DNA of 64,000 nucleotides, from assembly GCF_000619805.1 (NCBI RefSeq), contig NZ_JHUV01000011.1, positions 62,001-126,000 of the forward strand. Reading direction: 5' to 3'. This document shows positions 28,602-37,591 of this stretch, one piece after another. This stretch comes from Sulfurihydrogenibium subterraneum DSM 15120 (GTDB lineage: Bacteria; Aquificota; Aquificia; Aquificales; Hydrogenothermaceae). A model generated the notes under the pieces. That model was given only the letters and a program-made list of their open reading frames with translations, was not told the DNA's origin and searched no databases. Numbering within the stretch: the first letter of the stretch is position 1; each line of letters starts with the position of its first letter. The translations under genes and the position numbers were made by a program.

Positions 28602-28622
28602 TCCCATAAAGGAGGGTTTGGA

Positions 28623-29171
28623 ATGGCAAAGGTTTTAGTACCATTAGCAGATGGATTTGAAGAAATAGAAGCTATCAGCATTGTAGACATTTTAAGAAGA
28701 GCAGGAATAGAAGTTGTGATAACAGGACTGCACGATGGATATATAGAAAGTGCAAGAGGTGTAAAGGTAATTCCAGACACAACCATAGATAAAGTAAGCG
28801 CAGATGAGTTTGATATGATAGTTCTTCCTGGTGGTCAACCGGGAACAGATAACCTAAACAAAGACGAGAGAGTAAAAAAGTTAATTCAAGACTTTTACAA
28901 TAAAGGAAAACTTACAGGTGCAATCTGTGCAGCTCCTTACGTTTTAGCTTCTGCTGGAATTTTACATGGTAAAAAGGCAACTTCTTATCCAACTTACAAA
29001 GATAAGTTAGGAGATGTAAACTATCTTGAAGAGTCTGTTGTAGAAGATTCCAACGTACTAACGTCAAGAGGACCAGGAACAGCTGCATGTTTTGCTCTTA
29101 AAATAGTAGAAAAGTTAGCAGGAAAAGAAAAAGCAGACCAAATTCAGCAGGCAACCCTATTCAAATGTTAA
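28623..29171 (+). CDS. DJ-1/PfpI family protein
   Basis: A 182-residue protein of the DJ-1/ThiJ/PfpI superfamily. The nucleophile-elbow cysteine lies in LTGAICAAPYVLASAGIL near residue 100, and the conserved acidic residue is in PLADGFEEIEA at the N-terminus, the pattern of DJ-1/YajL proteins. Members act as glyoxalases, chaperones or redox-protective factors, and which applies here is open. The frame extends upstream to 28587, but ATG 28623 follows AAAGGAGGG at good spacing and matches the family start. That ribosome site directly abuts the IS607 right end. Confidence 0.88.
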   Translation: MAKVLVPLADGFEEIEAISIVDILRRAGIEVVITGLHDGYIESARGVKVIPDTTIDKVSADEFDMIVLPGGQPGTDNLNKDERVKKLIQDFYNKGKLTGAICAAPYVLASAGILHGKKATSYPTYKDKLGDVNYLEESVVEDSNVLTSRGPGTAACFALKIVEKLAGKEKADQIQQATLFKC

Positions 29172-30238
29172 AAATAGACCAGATAAAAGAAAAACTAAGA
29201 AAGGAAGGCTTAGATGCCTTCCTGTTTAACTCTTACTCCAACGTATTTTATCTGTCAAGATTTTCATCTTCTAACGCTTATATTATACTGACTGATAAAG
29301 AAGCATACTTCATTACAGATGCAAGATACTACGAAAACGCAAAAGAAAAACTAAAAAACTTTACAGTATTAGAGCTAAAAAACGGTCTTAAAGGGTTAAA
29401 ATATTTTATAAATAATTTAAATATCAAAAACTTAGGATTTGAAAAAGATAAAATTACCTTATCATTTTACGAAAAACTTAAAGAGAACCTAAAACCTACC
29501 TTAATAGGTTATGAAGGATTTTTAAACGAGTTTAGAATTTCAAAAACAGAAGAAGAAATCCATATAATAAAACAAGCAGTAATTAAAATAGATAATGTTT
29601 ATAAAAAGATACTACCTTGGATAAAAGAAAATGTAAACAATAATCTTACAGAGCTTTCTATAAGAAAAAAAGTTATAGACCTTATTTTTGAAGAAGGAGG
29701 GACATCAGAAAGCTTTCCGACCATAGTAGCTACAGGAAAACATTCTGCAATACCCCACTGGGAAACCTCAGAAGAACCTATTTTAAAAGATGCACCATTA
29801 CTAATAGATATGGGCTTAAAGTACAAAGGATACTGTAGTGATTTTACAAGGACACTTTACCTTGGAAGTTTAGACTCAAAGTTTGAAAAAATTTATAACA
29901 TCGTAAAAGAAGCTCACATAGAAGCTGTGAACGTGGTAAAAGCAGGAATACCTATAAAAGAGATAGATTTAACAGCAAGAAAAGTGATAGAAAAATACGG
30001 ATATGGAGATTGCTTTACTCACTCAACAGGACACGGAATAGGGATAGATATTCACGAAGAACCAAGAATATACAAAGACAACGAAGAAATTTTACAAGAA
30101 AATACAGTCTTTACAATAGAACCAGGAATATACATTCCTAACTGGGGTGGAGTAAGGTTAGAAAACATAGTAGTGGCAAGAAAAGATGGAGTAGAAGTCC
30201 TAACTCAAACACCTTTAGAGCTGGTAAATCTTCTTTAA
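29165..30238 (+). CDS. M24 family aminopeptidase (Xaa-Pro type)
   Basis: A 357-residue creatinase-like/pita-bread peptidase. The N-terminal domain (about 1-125) is followed by the catalytic domain with five metal ligands: two Asp in LIDMGLKYKGYCSDFTRT, His in THSTGHGIGIDIHEEPR, Glu in FTIEPGIYI and Glu in GVRLENIVV. It removes an N-terminal residue before proline or cleaves Xaa-Pro dipeptides. Length fits the aminopeptidase P/PepQ group of thermophiles. It overlaps the DJ-1 gene by seven bases. Confidence 0.9.
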   Translation: MLKIDQIKEKLRKEGLDAFLFNSYSNVFYLSRFSSSNAYIILTDKEAYFITDARYYENAKEKLKNFTVLELKNGLKGLKYFINNLNIKNLGFEKDKITLSFYEKLKENLKPTLIGYEGFLNEFRISKTEEEIHIIKQAVIKIDNVYKKILPWIKENVNNNLTELSIRKKVIDLIFEEGGTSESFPTIVATGKHSAIPHWETSEEPILKDAPLLIDMGLKYKGYCSDFTRTLYLGSLDSKFEKIYNIVKEAHIEAVNVVKAGIPIKEIDLTARKVIEKYGYGDCFTHSTGHGIGIDIHEEPRIYKDNEEILQENTVFTIEPGIYIPNWGGVRLENIVVARKDGVEVLTQTPLELVNLL

Positions 30239-30324
30239 AAATCTTCTTAAAATCTTTTGGAAAATTTGATTTCAAGGAATAATATAATATAGGTGTTTTT
30301 AAAAAGTTAAACTGGAGGTAAAAA

Positions 30325-32187
30325 TTGATTTACGATACAGAGTTTGATGTAGTTGTAGTTGGTGGTGGGCATGCAGGAATAGAAGCTGCCATAATATCAG
30401 CAAAGTTAGGGGCAAAAACTGCTTTAATAACAATAGATGAAAATAAAATAGGTCTTATGCCTTGTAATCCTTCTATAGGAGGAATAGCTAAAGGTATAGT
30501 TGTAAGAGAAGTTGACGCTCTTGGTGGTGAGATGGCAAAGGCAATAGACCAGACAGGAATACAGTTTAAAGTGTTAAATACAAGAAAAGGTCCTGCAGTA
30601 AGGTCTCCAAGAGCCCAAGCAGATAAAGAAGAGTACAGAAAGTATATGGTTGAAAAAACCCATAACACAGAAAACCTTACAGTTATAGAAGATGAAGTTA
30701 TAGATATTGTTTTAAAACCAAACCAGAACGAAGTTGAAGGCGTTATAACAGACAAAGGTTTAAAAATAAGAACAAAGTCAGTTGTTATTACAACGGGAAC
30801 CTTTCTGAACGGTCTTATACATATAGGAGACAAAAGATTTCCTGCAGGAAGAATGGGAGAAAAACCTTCTACAAGACTTCCTGAGTTTTACAAAAGACAC
30901 GGTTTTGAGCTTGTAAGATTTAAAACAGGAACTCCTGCGAGACTTGATAAAAACACTATAAACTTTTCTATCTTAGAAGAAGCTCCGGGAGATAATCCAC
31001 CGCCTAAATTTTCATTCTGGACTGAACCGAAAGGGTCATACTGGTTTAAAGAAAAAGACCAGATACCTTGCTACATAACTTACACTACTCCAGAAACCCA
31101 CAGAATAATCAGAGAAAACCTTCACAGAACTGCTTTATACGGTGGAGCTATTACAGGAATAGGGCCAAGATACTGTCCTTCAATAGAAGATAAAATAGTA
31201 AAATTTGAAGGAAAAGAGAGACACACAGTATGGCTTGAACCTGAAACAAGAGACGGAATAAGTATATATCCTAACGGTTTAAGCACATCTCTACCAGAAG
31301 AGATACAGTGGCAGATGTACAGAAGCATACCTGGACTTGAAAATGTAGTTCTTTTAAAACCTGCTTATGCGATAGAGTACGATATAGTAATGCCTACAGA
31401 ACTTTACCCTACATTAGAAACAAAAAAGATAAAAGGTCTATACCATGCAGGAAACTTTAACGGGACAACAGGTTATGAAGAAGCTGCAGGACAGGGAATA
31501 GTAGCTGGAATAAACGCAGCTTTAAGAGCCCTTGGAAAAGACGAACCATTTATAATAGGTAGAGACGAAGGATACATAGGAGTTATGATAGATGACCTTA
31601 CAACAAAAGGCGTTATAGAGCCATACAGATTATTTACTTCAAGGTCTGAGTATAGACTTCACTTAAGACAAGACAATGCAATCCTTAGACTTTACCAAAA
31701 AGCATACAACATCGGAGCTCTTACAGAAGAAGAGTACAGATTTGTAAAACAGCACGAAGAAGAGATAAACAGCTGGGTAGAAAACTACAAAAACACCTAC
31801 ATTAAAGACAATGACAAAAAAATATCTGTATTTACTTTCTTGCAAAAGCCTGAAATAAACATAGACACACTAAAAGAATACGGTATTGAAACACCATCTT
31901 CTGATTACATTAAAGAGGAATTAGAGATAAACGTTAAGTATGACGGCTACTTTGAAAGGGAGAGAAAGTTAAACGAAAAAATGAAATACTTAGATAGTAT
32001 AAAAATACCTCAAGACATAGATTACTCAAAAGTAGCAGGTTTAACAAAAGAAGCTGTTATGAAGCTAACAAAAGCAAAACCTATGACGTTAGGTCATGCT
32101 GCAAGACTAGAAGGCATTACACCAGCAGCCATCACAGCTATAATGGTTCACATAGAAAAGATGAGAGAAAAGAAAAAAGCAGGATAA
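30325..32187 (+). CDS. mnmG: tRNA uridine-5-carboxymethylaminomethyl synthesis enzyme MnmG
   Basis: A 620-residue FAD protein which, with MnmE, modifies U34 of several tRNAs. The N-terminus [14 protein letters not shown] binds FAD. Family signatures include [36 protein letters not shown] and [20 protein letters not shown]. The C-terminal helical domain ends with [21 protein letters not shown]. It starts at a TTG (30325) with TGGAGG upstream. A hairpin terminator follows at once. Confidence 0.97.
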   Translation: MIYDTEFDVVVVGGGHAGIEAAIISAKLGAKTALITIDENKIGLMPCNPSIGGIAKGIVVREVDALGGEMAKAIDQTGIQFKVLNTRKGPAVRSPRAQADKEEYRKYMVEKTHNTENLTVIEDEVIDIVLKPNQNEVEGVITDKGLKIRTKSVVITTGTFLNGLIHIGDKRFPAGRMGEKPSTRLPEFYKRHGFELVRFKTGTPARLDKNTINFSILEEAPGDNPPPKFSFWTEPKGSYWFKEKDQIPCYITYTTPETHRIIRENLHRTALYGGAITGIGPRYCPSIEDKIVKFEGKERHTVWLEPETRDGISIYPNGLSTSLPEEIQWQMYRSIPGLENVVLLKPAYAIEYDIVMPTELYPTLETKKIKGLYHAGNFNGTTGYEEAAGQGIVAGINAALRALGKDEPFIIGRDEGYIGVMIDDLTTKGVIEPYRLFTSRSEYRLHLRQDNAILRLYQKAYNIGALTEEEYRFVKQHEEEINSWVENYKNTYIKDNDKKISVFTFLQKPEINIDTLKEYGIETPSSDYIKEELEINVKYDGYFERERKLNEKMKYLDSIKIPQDIDYSKVAGLTKEAVMKLTKAKPMTLGHAARLEGITPAAITAIMVHIEKMREKKKAG

Positions 32188-32188
32188 A

Positions 32189-32212
32189 AAGCCCGTTAGG
32201 GCTTCTTTTCTT
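32189..32212. terminator. Bidirectional intrinsic terminator, mnmG/hemD
   Basis: AAGCCC-GTTA-GGGCTT forms a six-pair stem. On the plus strand it is followed by CTTTTCTTTT. On the minus strand the same stem is followed by TTTTTA. It therefore serves both converging genes, and its right half lies within the last codons of hemD. Confidence 0.85.
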
Positions 32213-32921
32213 TTAAAAGTTTTACTATTTCCTCAAACGTAAAGACATCAGGGAGTATATCAACTTCAAATCCTTTGTCTTTTAATGATTTTTCTGTGGT
32301 TGTTCCGATGACACATACTAAAACATTTTTTAAAAACTCCATTGATTTTTCATATCCAAAAACATTTAAAAAACCATTAAAAGTAGAAGGACTTGAAAAG
32401 ACAACTGCAAAAATCTTTTTCTGGGAAAATAAATTTTCAACTTCTTCTATATTATCAGGGATATTAAAAGAAGTTTTGTAAACTGGTGTAAGCTCAACAA
32501 AGTAGTTTTTACCTGACTGATTAAGTAAAACATTAGACCCTTCTAATGCTCTTATAAGGCCAAACTTTTTACCTTTAAACCTGTCTATGTTTTTATCTAT
32601 ATACTCTTTTAAACCCTCTGCACTAAAAACATCAGGAATTTCAATATTGCTAAAACCTAATTTTCTCAAATAGTCAGCTGTTTTACTTCCTACCGCTATA
32701 ACAGGTTTTGATTTATCTATTTCTGCGTCCTTTAAAAAAAACTTAACAGCGTTTTTACTTGTAAAAATCAAGTAATCGTAATTTTTTTCATTAAAGTTAT
32801 TTAATGGAATTTTTTCAAATTTTATAGTAGGGAATGGTATAGGGTTGAAGCCTTCTTTTTCAAATAGGGATTTTACATCTTCAAACTGACTTTTTTCTCT
32901 TGTTATCAACACATTTTTCAT
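32196..32921 (-). CDS. hemD: Uroporphyrinogen-III synthase
   Basis: A 241-residue protein with the two-lobed HemD layout. It starts VLITREKSQFEDVKSLFEKEGF. Other typical parts are YDYLIFTSKNAVKFFL, PVIAVGSKTADYLRKLGF, AVVFSSPSTFNGFL and VCVIGTTTEKSLKDKGF. It cyclises hydroxymethylbilane while inverting ring D, the branch point to haem, sirohaem and corrinoids. The family is poorly conserved, and the motifs listed are the main evidence. It overlaps the channel gene upstream by four bases. Confidence 0.88.
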   Translation of the reverse strand: MKNVLITREKSQFEDVKSLFEKEGFNPIPFPTIKFEKIPLNNFNEKNYDYLIFTSKNAVKFFLKDAEIDKSKPVIAVGSKTADYLRKLGFSNIEIPDVFSAEGLKEYIDKNIDRFKGKKFGLIRALEGSNVLLNQSGKNYFVELTPVYKTSFNIPDNIEEVENLFSQKKIFAVVFSSPSTFNGFLNVFGYEKSMEFLKNVLVCVIGTTTEKSLKDKGFEVDILPDVFTFEEIVKLLKEKKP

Positions 32922-34450
32922 GTGGTTTCTCCACTTGGAATAATAAAAATATAATCTGTTTCAGATACTTTAAAATCATCAGGAGGAGAAAGAATTACCT
33001 TTTTATTCCTTTCAACTGCGATAGGCATCAAATCTTGTTTTCTAATGTATGTTAAAATCTCTCCAAACGTTTCAAAACTTCCAATTTCTTTAACTTTAAC
33101 TTTTCTTATTCCTGTTTCGTTGTCTATTATAGTTTCTATCAACTGAGTTGCTCCTGGATTTAAAAGGCTTGAGAACATTATTTTACCAAGTATTTGTCCA
33201 TGTATGAGAATATCCTTAGTCCCAAGTCTTTTTCTAAATATTTCAGCATCTTCATCTAAAAGAACTTCTACGTATAGTCTTGCATAAGGGTTTAATGTTT
33301 TAATAAGCATTCCAGCTAAAGCAGTTCTTGCATCTATATCCCTGTCTGTAAGATGAGGTAATTTTTCCCCAACTATAACAACATCAGAAGCTTTATTTAT
33401 CGCTACATCCATCAAAATATCTTCCTTTATAAAGTCTCCTTTTTTATAGATAATGTATGAAAGATTAATATCTAAATCTTTTTTATCGTGATTTGTTATT
33501 AAAACAACTGGTCTTTCTTTATCAATTTCAAGGCTTATTATATTCTCTAAAATCTCTTCAGACGTTTCGTTATATCCACATATAACTATATGGTTTTCTA
33601 AATCTCGCATCTTCACCTCTCCTTCTTTTAACTCAAGTAATCTGTTTATAAATGATACAGAAAATCCAGCTGTTAAAACAGAGACTAAAACAATGTTAAT
33701 AAAAGTCATAAAGGAAGCAATAATCTTACCCGTATCTGTTATAGGAGTGATGTCTCCGTATCCTACTGTAAAAGATGTTATAGCTCCCCAGTAAAGTGCA
33801 TCTAACAAACTTTTAAAAGCATCGTTTTTTGCATTGTATTCGTATATGTAAACTATGATAGAAAAAACAGTTATGTTAAGAAATATCATCAAAGTAGAGA
33901 AAACAAAAATAAATCCTTGCTCTTTTAGAGCCTGAAAAACGCTCTTTAATCCTGATGAATATCTGAAAATCTTTAATATTCTTAATAATTGAACAATTCT
34001 TATAGCTCTAAATGGCCTAAAGATAGGTAAGATTGCAATTAAGTCTATGATTGAAAGGGGTTTTAACATCCATTTTAGCTTAACTTTTAAAGCGTATAAA
34101 AAGGCATTAATATAGGCTTTTAAATTTTTTTCTTTATGCTGACTTAAAGATGTTTTAAAATCTTGGAAAAAGTCAGATATTACCCACCATCTGAGAATGT
34201 ACTCAAAAGCAAAAAATAAAAGTGTAATTTCTTCAAAATCTTGTAAGAATGAATGTAAATCTGGTGGGAGTTTTTCTGACTCTGGCGTTATTAACAAAAG
34301 TACGGTAATAGATGAGGTTATAACAATAAAAAGGGCTACTAAACTGTAAATGTGATTTAACGAATTTCTTTCATTTTCTAAGACGTTGTAAAAAAAGATT
34401 TTTAATCTTTTGATCTTAGATAAGTACTTTTTATTTTTAGATTTTTTCAA
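32918..34450 (-). CDS. Voltage-gated-type potassium channel with RCK domain
   Basis: A 510-residue channel. Six membrane segments lie in the first 265 residues. S4 is arginine-rich (RPFRAIRIVQLLRILKIFR), and the pore helix and filter read TSFTVGYGDIT, the potassium signature. A cytosolic RCK/TrkA-N Rossmann domain follows (HIVICGYNETSEEILENI), then a TrkA-C-like end. It has the S1-S6 plus RCK build of prokaryotic Kv/BK-like channels. The ligand is unknown. The product sits in the inner membrane. The frame ends by an ATGA overlap with hemD. Confidence 0.92.
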   Translation of the reverse strand: MKKSKNKKYLSKIKRLKIFFYNVLENERNSLNHIYSLVALFIVITSSITVLLLITPESEKLPPDLHSFLQDFEEITLLFFAFEYILRWWVISDFFQDFKTSLSQHKEKNLKAYINAFLYALKVKLKWMLKPLSIIDLIAILPIFRPFRAIRIVQLLRILKIFRYSSGLKSVFQALKEQGFIFVFSTLMIFLNITVFSIIVYIYEYNAKNDAFKSLLDALYWGAITSFTVGYGDITPITDTGKIIASFMTFINIVLVSVLTAGFSVSFINRLLELKEGEVKMRDLENHIVICGYNETSEEILENIISLEIDKERPVVLITNHDKKDLDINLSYIIYKKGDFIKEDILMDVAINKASDVVIVGEKLPHLTDRDIDARTALAGMLIKTLNPYARLYVEVLLDEDAEIFRKRLGTKDILIHGQILGKIMFSSLLNPGATQLIETIIDNETGIRKVKVKEIGSFETFGEILTYIRKQDLMPIAVERNKKVILSPPDDFKVSETDYIFIIPSGETT

Positions 34451-34525
34451 ACTCTACCCAATCAGCTGTTTTTATTATATTTTACTATTTTTTGTAGAAA
34501 ATTTTTAGATTAATTTATAAATTAA

Positions 34526-34543
34526 GGAGGCTTTAAAGCCTCC
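34526..34543 (-). terminator. Hairpin downstream of the NFU gene
   Basis: An 18-base perfect palindrome, GGAGGCTTTAAAGCCTCC, lies nine bases past the NFU stop. On the minus strand it is followed by TTAATTTAT, a weak U-tract. It probably terminates the NFU transcript before the channel gene. Confidence 0.6.
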
Positions 34544-34552
34544 GTTGATATA

Positions 34553-34792
34553 TTATCCTAAGTTTACAGCTACTACTTCTTTAACCTCTGGAATAGCCTG
34601 TTTTAATCTTGCTTCTACTCCACCTTTTAAAGTCCATAAAGACATAGAACATCCAGAGCAAGCACCCATAAGTCTAACGTAAACTGTTCCATCTTCTGAA
34701 ACGTCTATTAGCTCAACATCTCCACCATCAAATCTTAAGTAAGGTCTAACTTGCTCTAAAACTTCTTCTACTTTTTGTCTGTCTATTGCCAT
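34553..34792 (-). CDS. NifU C-terminal domain (NFU) Fe-S scaffold
   Basis: A 79-residue protein consisting only of the NFU domain: VEEVLEQVRPYLRFDGGDVELIDV, then the cluster-binding CxxC in MGACSGCSMSLWTLKGG, and a C-terminal helix. Two such domains hold a 4Fe-4S cluster between them and pass it to client enzymes. The many Fe-S proteins in this window (NuoI, NuoB-like, GltB, radical SAM, RicT) give plausible clients. It is divergent from the UPF0175 gene. Confidence 0.92.
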   Translation of the reverse strand: MAIDRQKVEEVLEQVRPYLRFDGGDVELIDVSEDGTVYVRLMGACSGCSMSLWTLKGGVEARLKQAIPEVKEVVAVNLG

Positions 34793-34815
34793 CTTTTTTC
34801 CTCCTGATTATTGAT

Positions 34816-34833
34816 TTATGATAAGATTATATA
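34816..34833 (+). repeat. 18-bp direct repeat, copy 1 (promoter-like)
   Basis: TTATGATAAGATTATATA here is identical to positions 35164-35181. It contains TGATAAGAT, an extended -10-like element (34819-34827). It lies upstream of the UPF0175 gene. Confidence 0.85.
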
Positions 34834-34898
34834 ACACAGGAAAATTTTTTTTATGATTAATACCAGAGTGTACCTATAATCATTTACGAGGAAAAGCC

Positions 34899-35123
34899 AT
34901 GAAAATTGTAATAAATTTACCTGATGAGCTAAAACTAAAAGAAGAGGAAGTAAAAACAGCTGCTATAGTTAAACTATATGAACTTGGGAAAATATCTTCA
35001 GGAAAAGCTGCAAAACTTTTAGGTATATCTCGTATTGAATTTTTAGATTTGCTTGGTAAATATAAAGTCCAAATAAATCCAGATACTGAAGAAGAGCTTA
35101 TAAAAGATATAGAAAATGCGTAA
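34899..35123 (+). CDS. UPF0175 family antitoxin-like protein (orphan)
   Basis: A 74-residue protein with the UPF0175 pattern: an N-terminal strand (MKIVINLPDEL), then a helix-turn-helix (AAIVKLYELGKISSGKAAKLLGISRIEFLDLLGKY), ending with NPDTEEELIKDI. These proteins usually pair with a DUF3368 PIN-domain toxin encoded right after. Here the toxin frame ends after 17 codons, so the antitoxin seems to be left without a partner. It probably binds DNA and may still repress its own promoter. Confidence 0.8.
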   Translation: MKIVINLPDELKLKEEEVKTAAIVKLYELGKISSGKAAKLLGISRIEFLDLLGKYKVQINPDTEEELIKDIENA

Positions 35124-35169
35124 AGTTGTATCAAATACTACTCCAATACTTTCTTTTATCAAATTATGA
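35116..35169 (+). pseudogene. Truncated DUF3368 PIN toxin
   Basis: A 17-codon frame, MRKVVSNTTPILSFIKL, starts 8 bases inside the UPF0175 gene. It matches the start of DUF3368 toxins (V-SNTTP-LS-IKL), including the first catalytic-site region. It stops exactly where the second 18-bp repeat begins (its last sense codon TTA and stop TGA are the repeat's first bases), so the rest of the toxin has been lost at that junction. Confidence 0.75.
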
Positions 35170-35181
35170 TAAGATTATATA
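35164..35181 (+). repeat. 18-bp direct repeat, copy 2 (promoter-like, before tmk)
   Basis: Identical to 34816-34833. It contains TGATAAGAT (35167-35175) as an extended -10-like element and lies 31 bases before the tmk start, so it may drive tmk-holB-ricT-kdsD. Confidence 0.85.
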
Positions 35182-35212
35182 CTATAAGGAAAAAATATTT
35201 TTATGAGGTTTC

Positions 35213-35827
35213 ATGGGAATTTTTATAACGTTTGAAGGAATTGAAGGTAGTGGCAAATCAACACAAGCAAAAAAATTATATGAATATTTAACAAATAAAA
35301 GTATAAAGGCACACTTAACGAGAGAACCGGGCGGAACTTTAATAGGTAAAAAAATAAGGGAAATTTTACTATCCCACTGGCAAGAAAAATTCCCTTCTAT
35401 CGCGGAGCTTCTACTTTATGAAGCTGACAGAAATATCCACGTTAATAACGTTATAAAGCCATTACTACAACAGGGCTACATAGTCATATCAGATAGATTT
35501 TACGACTCAACTACCGCCTACCAACATTACGCAAGAGGCATAGATTATAACATTATAGACAGCTTAAACAAGTTAGCTACAGAAGGACTTATACCTGACA
35601 TTACCTTTTTATTAGACCTATCAGTTGAGGAAGCTTTTAAGAGACTAAACAGGGAAAAAGACAGATTAGAAAGTGAGAATATTGAGTTTCACCAAAAAGT
35701 AAGAGAAGGATTTTTAAAGATAGCAAGCCTTGAAAAAAACAGAGTAATAGTTTTAGATGGATTAAAAACTGAAGATGAAATATTTAGCCAAATATTAAAG
35801 ATTTTAACAGAGAAAAAAATAGTATGA
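35213..35827 (+). CDS. tmk: Thymidylate kinase
   Basis: A 204-residue dTMP kinase. P-loop FEGIEGSGKSTQAKKL is at the N-terminus, the DRX motif lies in VISDRFYDSTTAYQHYARG near 95, and TREPGGTLIGKKIREILL binds nucleotide. It makes dTDP for DNA synthesis. It is followed with a four-base overlap by holB and then ricT, an order also known from Firmicutes (tmk-holB-yaaT). Confidence 0.96.
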   Translation: MGIFITFEGIEGSGKSTQAKKLYEYLTNKSIKAHLTREPGGTLIGKKIREILLSHWQEKFPSIAELLLYEADRNIHVNNVIKPLLQQGYIVISDRFYDSTTAYQHYARGIDYNIIDSLNKLATEGLIPDITFLLDLSVEEAFKRLNREKDRLESENIEFHQKVREGFLKIASLEKNRVIVLDGLKTEDEIFSQILKILTEKKIV

Positions 35828-36744
35828 AGATAATCGGACACCAAAAAGAAATTGAACTTATTAAAAAATATTTAAGCAAAAATTACGACTCTTTATCTTT
35901 ACTTTACGAAGGGAAAGACTGTATAGGAAAAAAACTTATAGCTTTTTTAACTGCAAGAGGTTTTTTATGTGAGAAAAAGCAGGGTTTAGGCTGTGGAGAA
36001 TGCCACGACTGTAAGCTTGTAAACAACCTTATATCAAACGTATACAACAAAGAAAACCTCTCTTCCCATCCAAATGTAAAATTCATTCCATACGAAGGTA
36101 AAGAGATAAAGATAGACCAGATTAGAGATGCTATATCTTTTCTAACCTTAAAGTCAGATAAAGGTAAAGTCTTGATAATAGAAAAAGCTGAAAATATGAA
36201 CACTGAAAGTGCAAACGCTCTGCTAAAAACCTTAGAAGAACCCCCTTTAAACACCCTTATAATACTTACTACCTCAAACCAAAATCAGCTCCTACCTACC
36301 ATAGTATCAAGATTAAAAAAGGTAAGATTTAGAAAGTTATCTGAAGAAGAAGTTAAGGATATTTTAAGACTTAAAGTAAGTGATGAGAAGAAAGTTGAGA
36401 ATCTGTCTAAAATATCTGGTGGTAGTTTATGCTTGCCTTTTAGTATATTAAATAAAGAAAATGTTTACAACTTAGCCCACTCTTACTATGAACTTTTAAA
36501 AACAAAAAAACATAATGAAGGACTTTTTTCTATTACACCTATAGTAGACAAATTTGACAGTGATGATACAAACCTATTTTTTGATATAATTTTAAGATTT
36601 TTTGAGAAGGATTTACAAACTGGACAGTTAGACAACAGCTTTGCAGAAAGTTTTATAACAGAGTTTAAAAAGTCAAAAACCGCGGTTTTAAGAGGAGTAA
36701 AAAAGAAGCTTGTTTTAGAAGGAATGTACTACAACTTAAAGTGA
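35824..36744 (+). CDS. holB: DNA polymerase III delta' subunit
   Basis: A 306-residue clamp-loader subunit. The N-terminal AAA+ fold keeps the zinc module (C-x8-C-x2-C-x2-C, ending CGECHDC), the VLIIEKAENMNTESANALLKTLEEPP helix typical of delta' and DnaX, and the sensor SRLKKVRF region. The Walker A site is degenerate (EGKDCIGKKL), as usual for delta', which does not hydrolyse ATP. The C-terminal collar domain is shorter than in E. coli. It sits between tmk and ricT. Confidence 0.88.
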   Translation: MKIIGHQKEIELIKKYLSKNYDSLSLLYEGKDCIGKKLIAFLTARGFLCEKKQGLGCGECHDCKLVNNLISNVYNKENLSSHPNVKFIPYEGKEIKIDQIRDAISFLTLKSDKGKVLIIEKAENMNTESANALLKTLEEPPLNTLIILTTSNQNQLLPTIVSRLKKVRFRKLSEEEVKDILRLKVSDEKKVENLSKISGGSLCLPFSILNKENVYNLAHSYYELLKTKKHNEGLFSITPIVDKFDSDDTNLFFDIILRFFEKDLQTGQLDNSFAESFITEFKKSKTAVLRGVKKKLVLEGMYYNLK

Positions 36745-36754
36745 GGTAAAGAAT

Positions 36755-37591
36755 ATGGATAATATAAAACCAGTAAGAATAAGATTTTTAGACACAAACA
36801 AATTTTCAGAAGCAATAGTCCCAACAAGCATAAAAAAAGGAGACTTTGTAGTAATAGAATCAGAAAAGGGGCATGAGCTTGTTTTAGTTATGGGAAACTG
36901 TGTCTATACAGATGATACAAGAAATTACCAGTTTATAAGAAAAGCAACAAAAGAAGACATAGTAACATTTGATAAACACGAAGAAGAAGCACAAGAGTTT
37001 TTAAATATATGTAAAGAAGAATCTGAAAACCTTGGATTAAAAATGAACTTGTTAAAAAGCTACATACCGTTAAACCGAACAAAAGCACTGTTTTATTACA
37101 CGGCAGAAAGTAGAGTTGACTTTAGAGAATTAGTAAAGATAATGGCAAAGAGAATAAAAATGAGAATAGAGATGAGACAGGTTGGCGTAAGAGATGGAGT
37201 ACAGATAGCAGGAGCTGTTGGTGTTTGTGGTCATCAATGTTGCTGTAATTTATTTTTAGACAAGTTTGAAAACATCTCTGTAGAAATTTTAACAGAACAG
37301 AACCTCCCTCCAACTCCTGCAAAGTTTACTGGAATATGTGGAAGGCTTATGTGCTGTTTAACTTTTGAAAAAGAAACGTACAGTATAAAAAACGACCTAC
37401 CTGAAATAGAATCTGTAATAGAGATGGAAGGAAAACCTTACACAGTCAAAATGTACGACTTTATCGGAGAAAAAATAATAGTGGCAGATGAAGAAGGAAA
37501 TCTTATAGATATTACATTTAACGAGCTTGAAAGTATGAACTTGTTAAAACCAAAAGCCTGTGGAAGCTGTAATGGATGCACAAATCATTGA
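36755..37591 (+). CDS. PSP1/RicT (YaaT) family protein
   Basis: A 278-residue PSP1-domain protein. The cysteine clusters CGHQCCCNLFLDKF and GICGRLMCCLTFE match RicT/YaaT, which in Bacillus joins a complex holding Fe-S clusters and helps RNase Y act on mRNA. The C-terminal tail adds another cluster, CGSCNGC. Partners RicA and RicF are not seen nearby. The stop lies 20 bases inside kdsD. Confidence 0.9.
   Translation: MDNIKPVRIRFLDTNKFSEAIVPTSIKKGDFVVIESEKGHELVLVMGNCVYTDDTRNYQFIRKATKEDIVTFDKHEEEAQEFLNICKEESENLGLKMNLLKSYIPLNRTKALFYYTAESRVDFRELVKIMAKRIKMRIEMRQVGVRDGVQIAGAVGVCGHQCCCNLFLDKFENISVEILTEQNLPPTPAKFTGICGRLMCCLTFEKETYSIKNDLPEIESVIEMEGKPYTVKMYDFIGEKIIVADEEGNLIDITFNELESMNLLKPKACGSCNGCTNH

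Larger units (their letters stand above)
27046..28604 (+). mobile_element. IS607-type element with degraded tnpA (bounds approximate)
   Basis: The region between purF and the DJ-1/PfpI gene holds a 16-codon tnpA remnant, a full tnpB and a run of hairpins at the 3' end. The remnant's first residues (MKLSEWAKK) match the N-terminal helix-turn-helix of IS607 serine recombinases, which assigns the family. The left edge lies near the purF stop and the right edge near 28601-28604, after a GAGA-looped hairpin. Neither edge is proved, because IS607 elements lack inverted repeats. Confidence 0.7.

Noticed and set aside
30266-30288. Promoter before mnmG (TTGATT and TATAAT)
   Set aside because: The spacer is only 11 bases and no better -35 box is at the right distance, so I did not list it.
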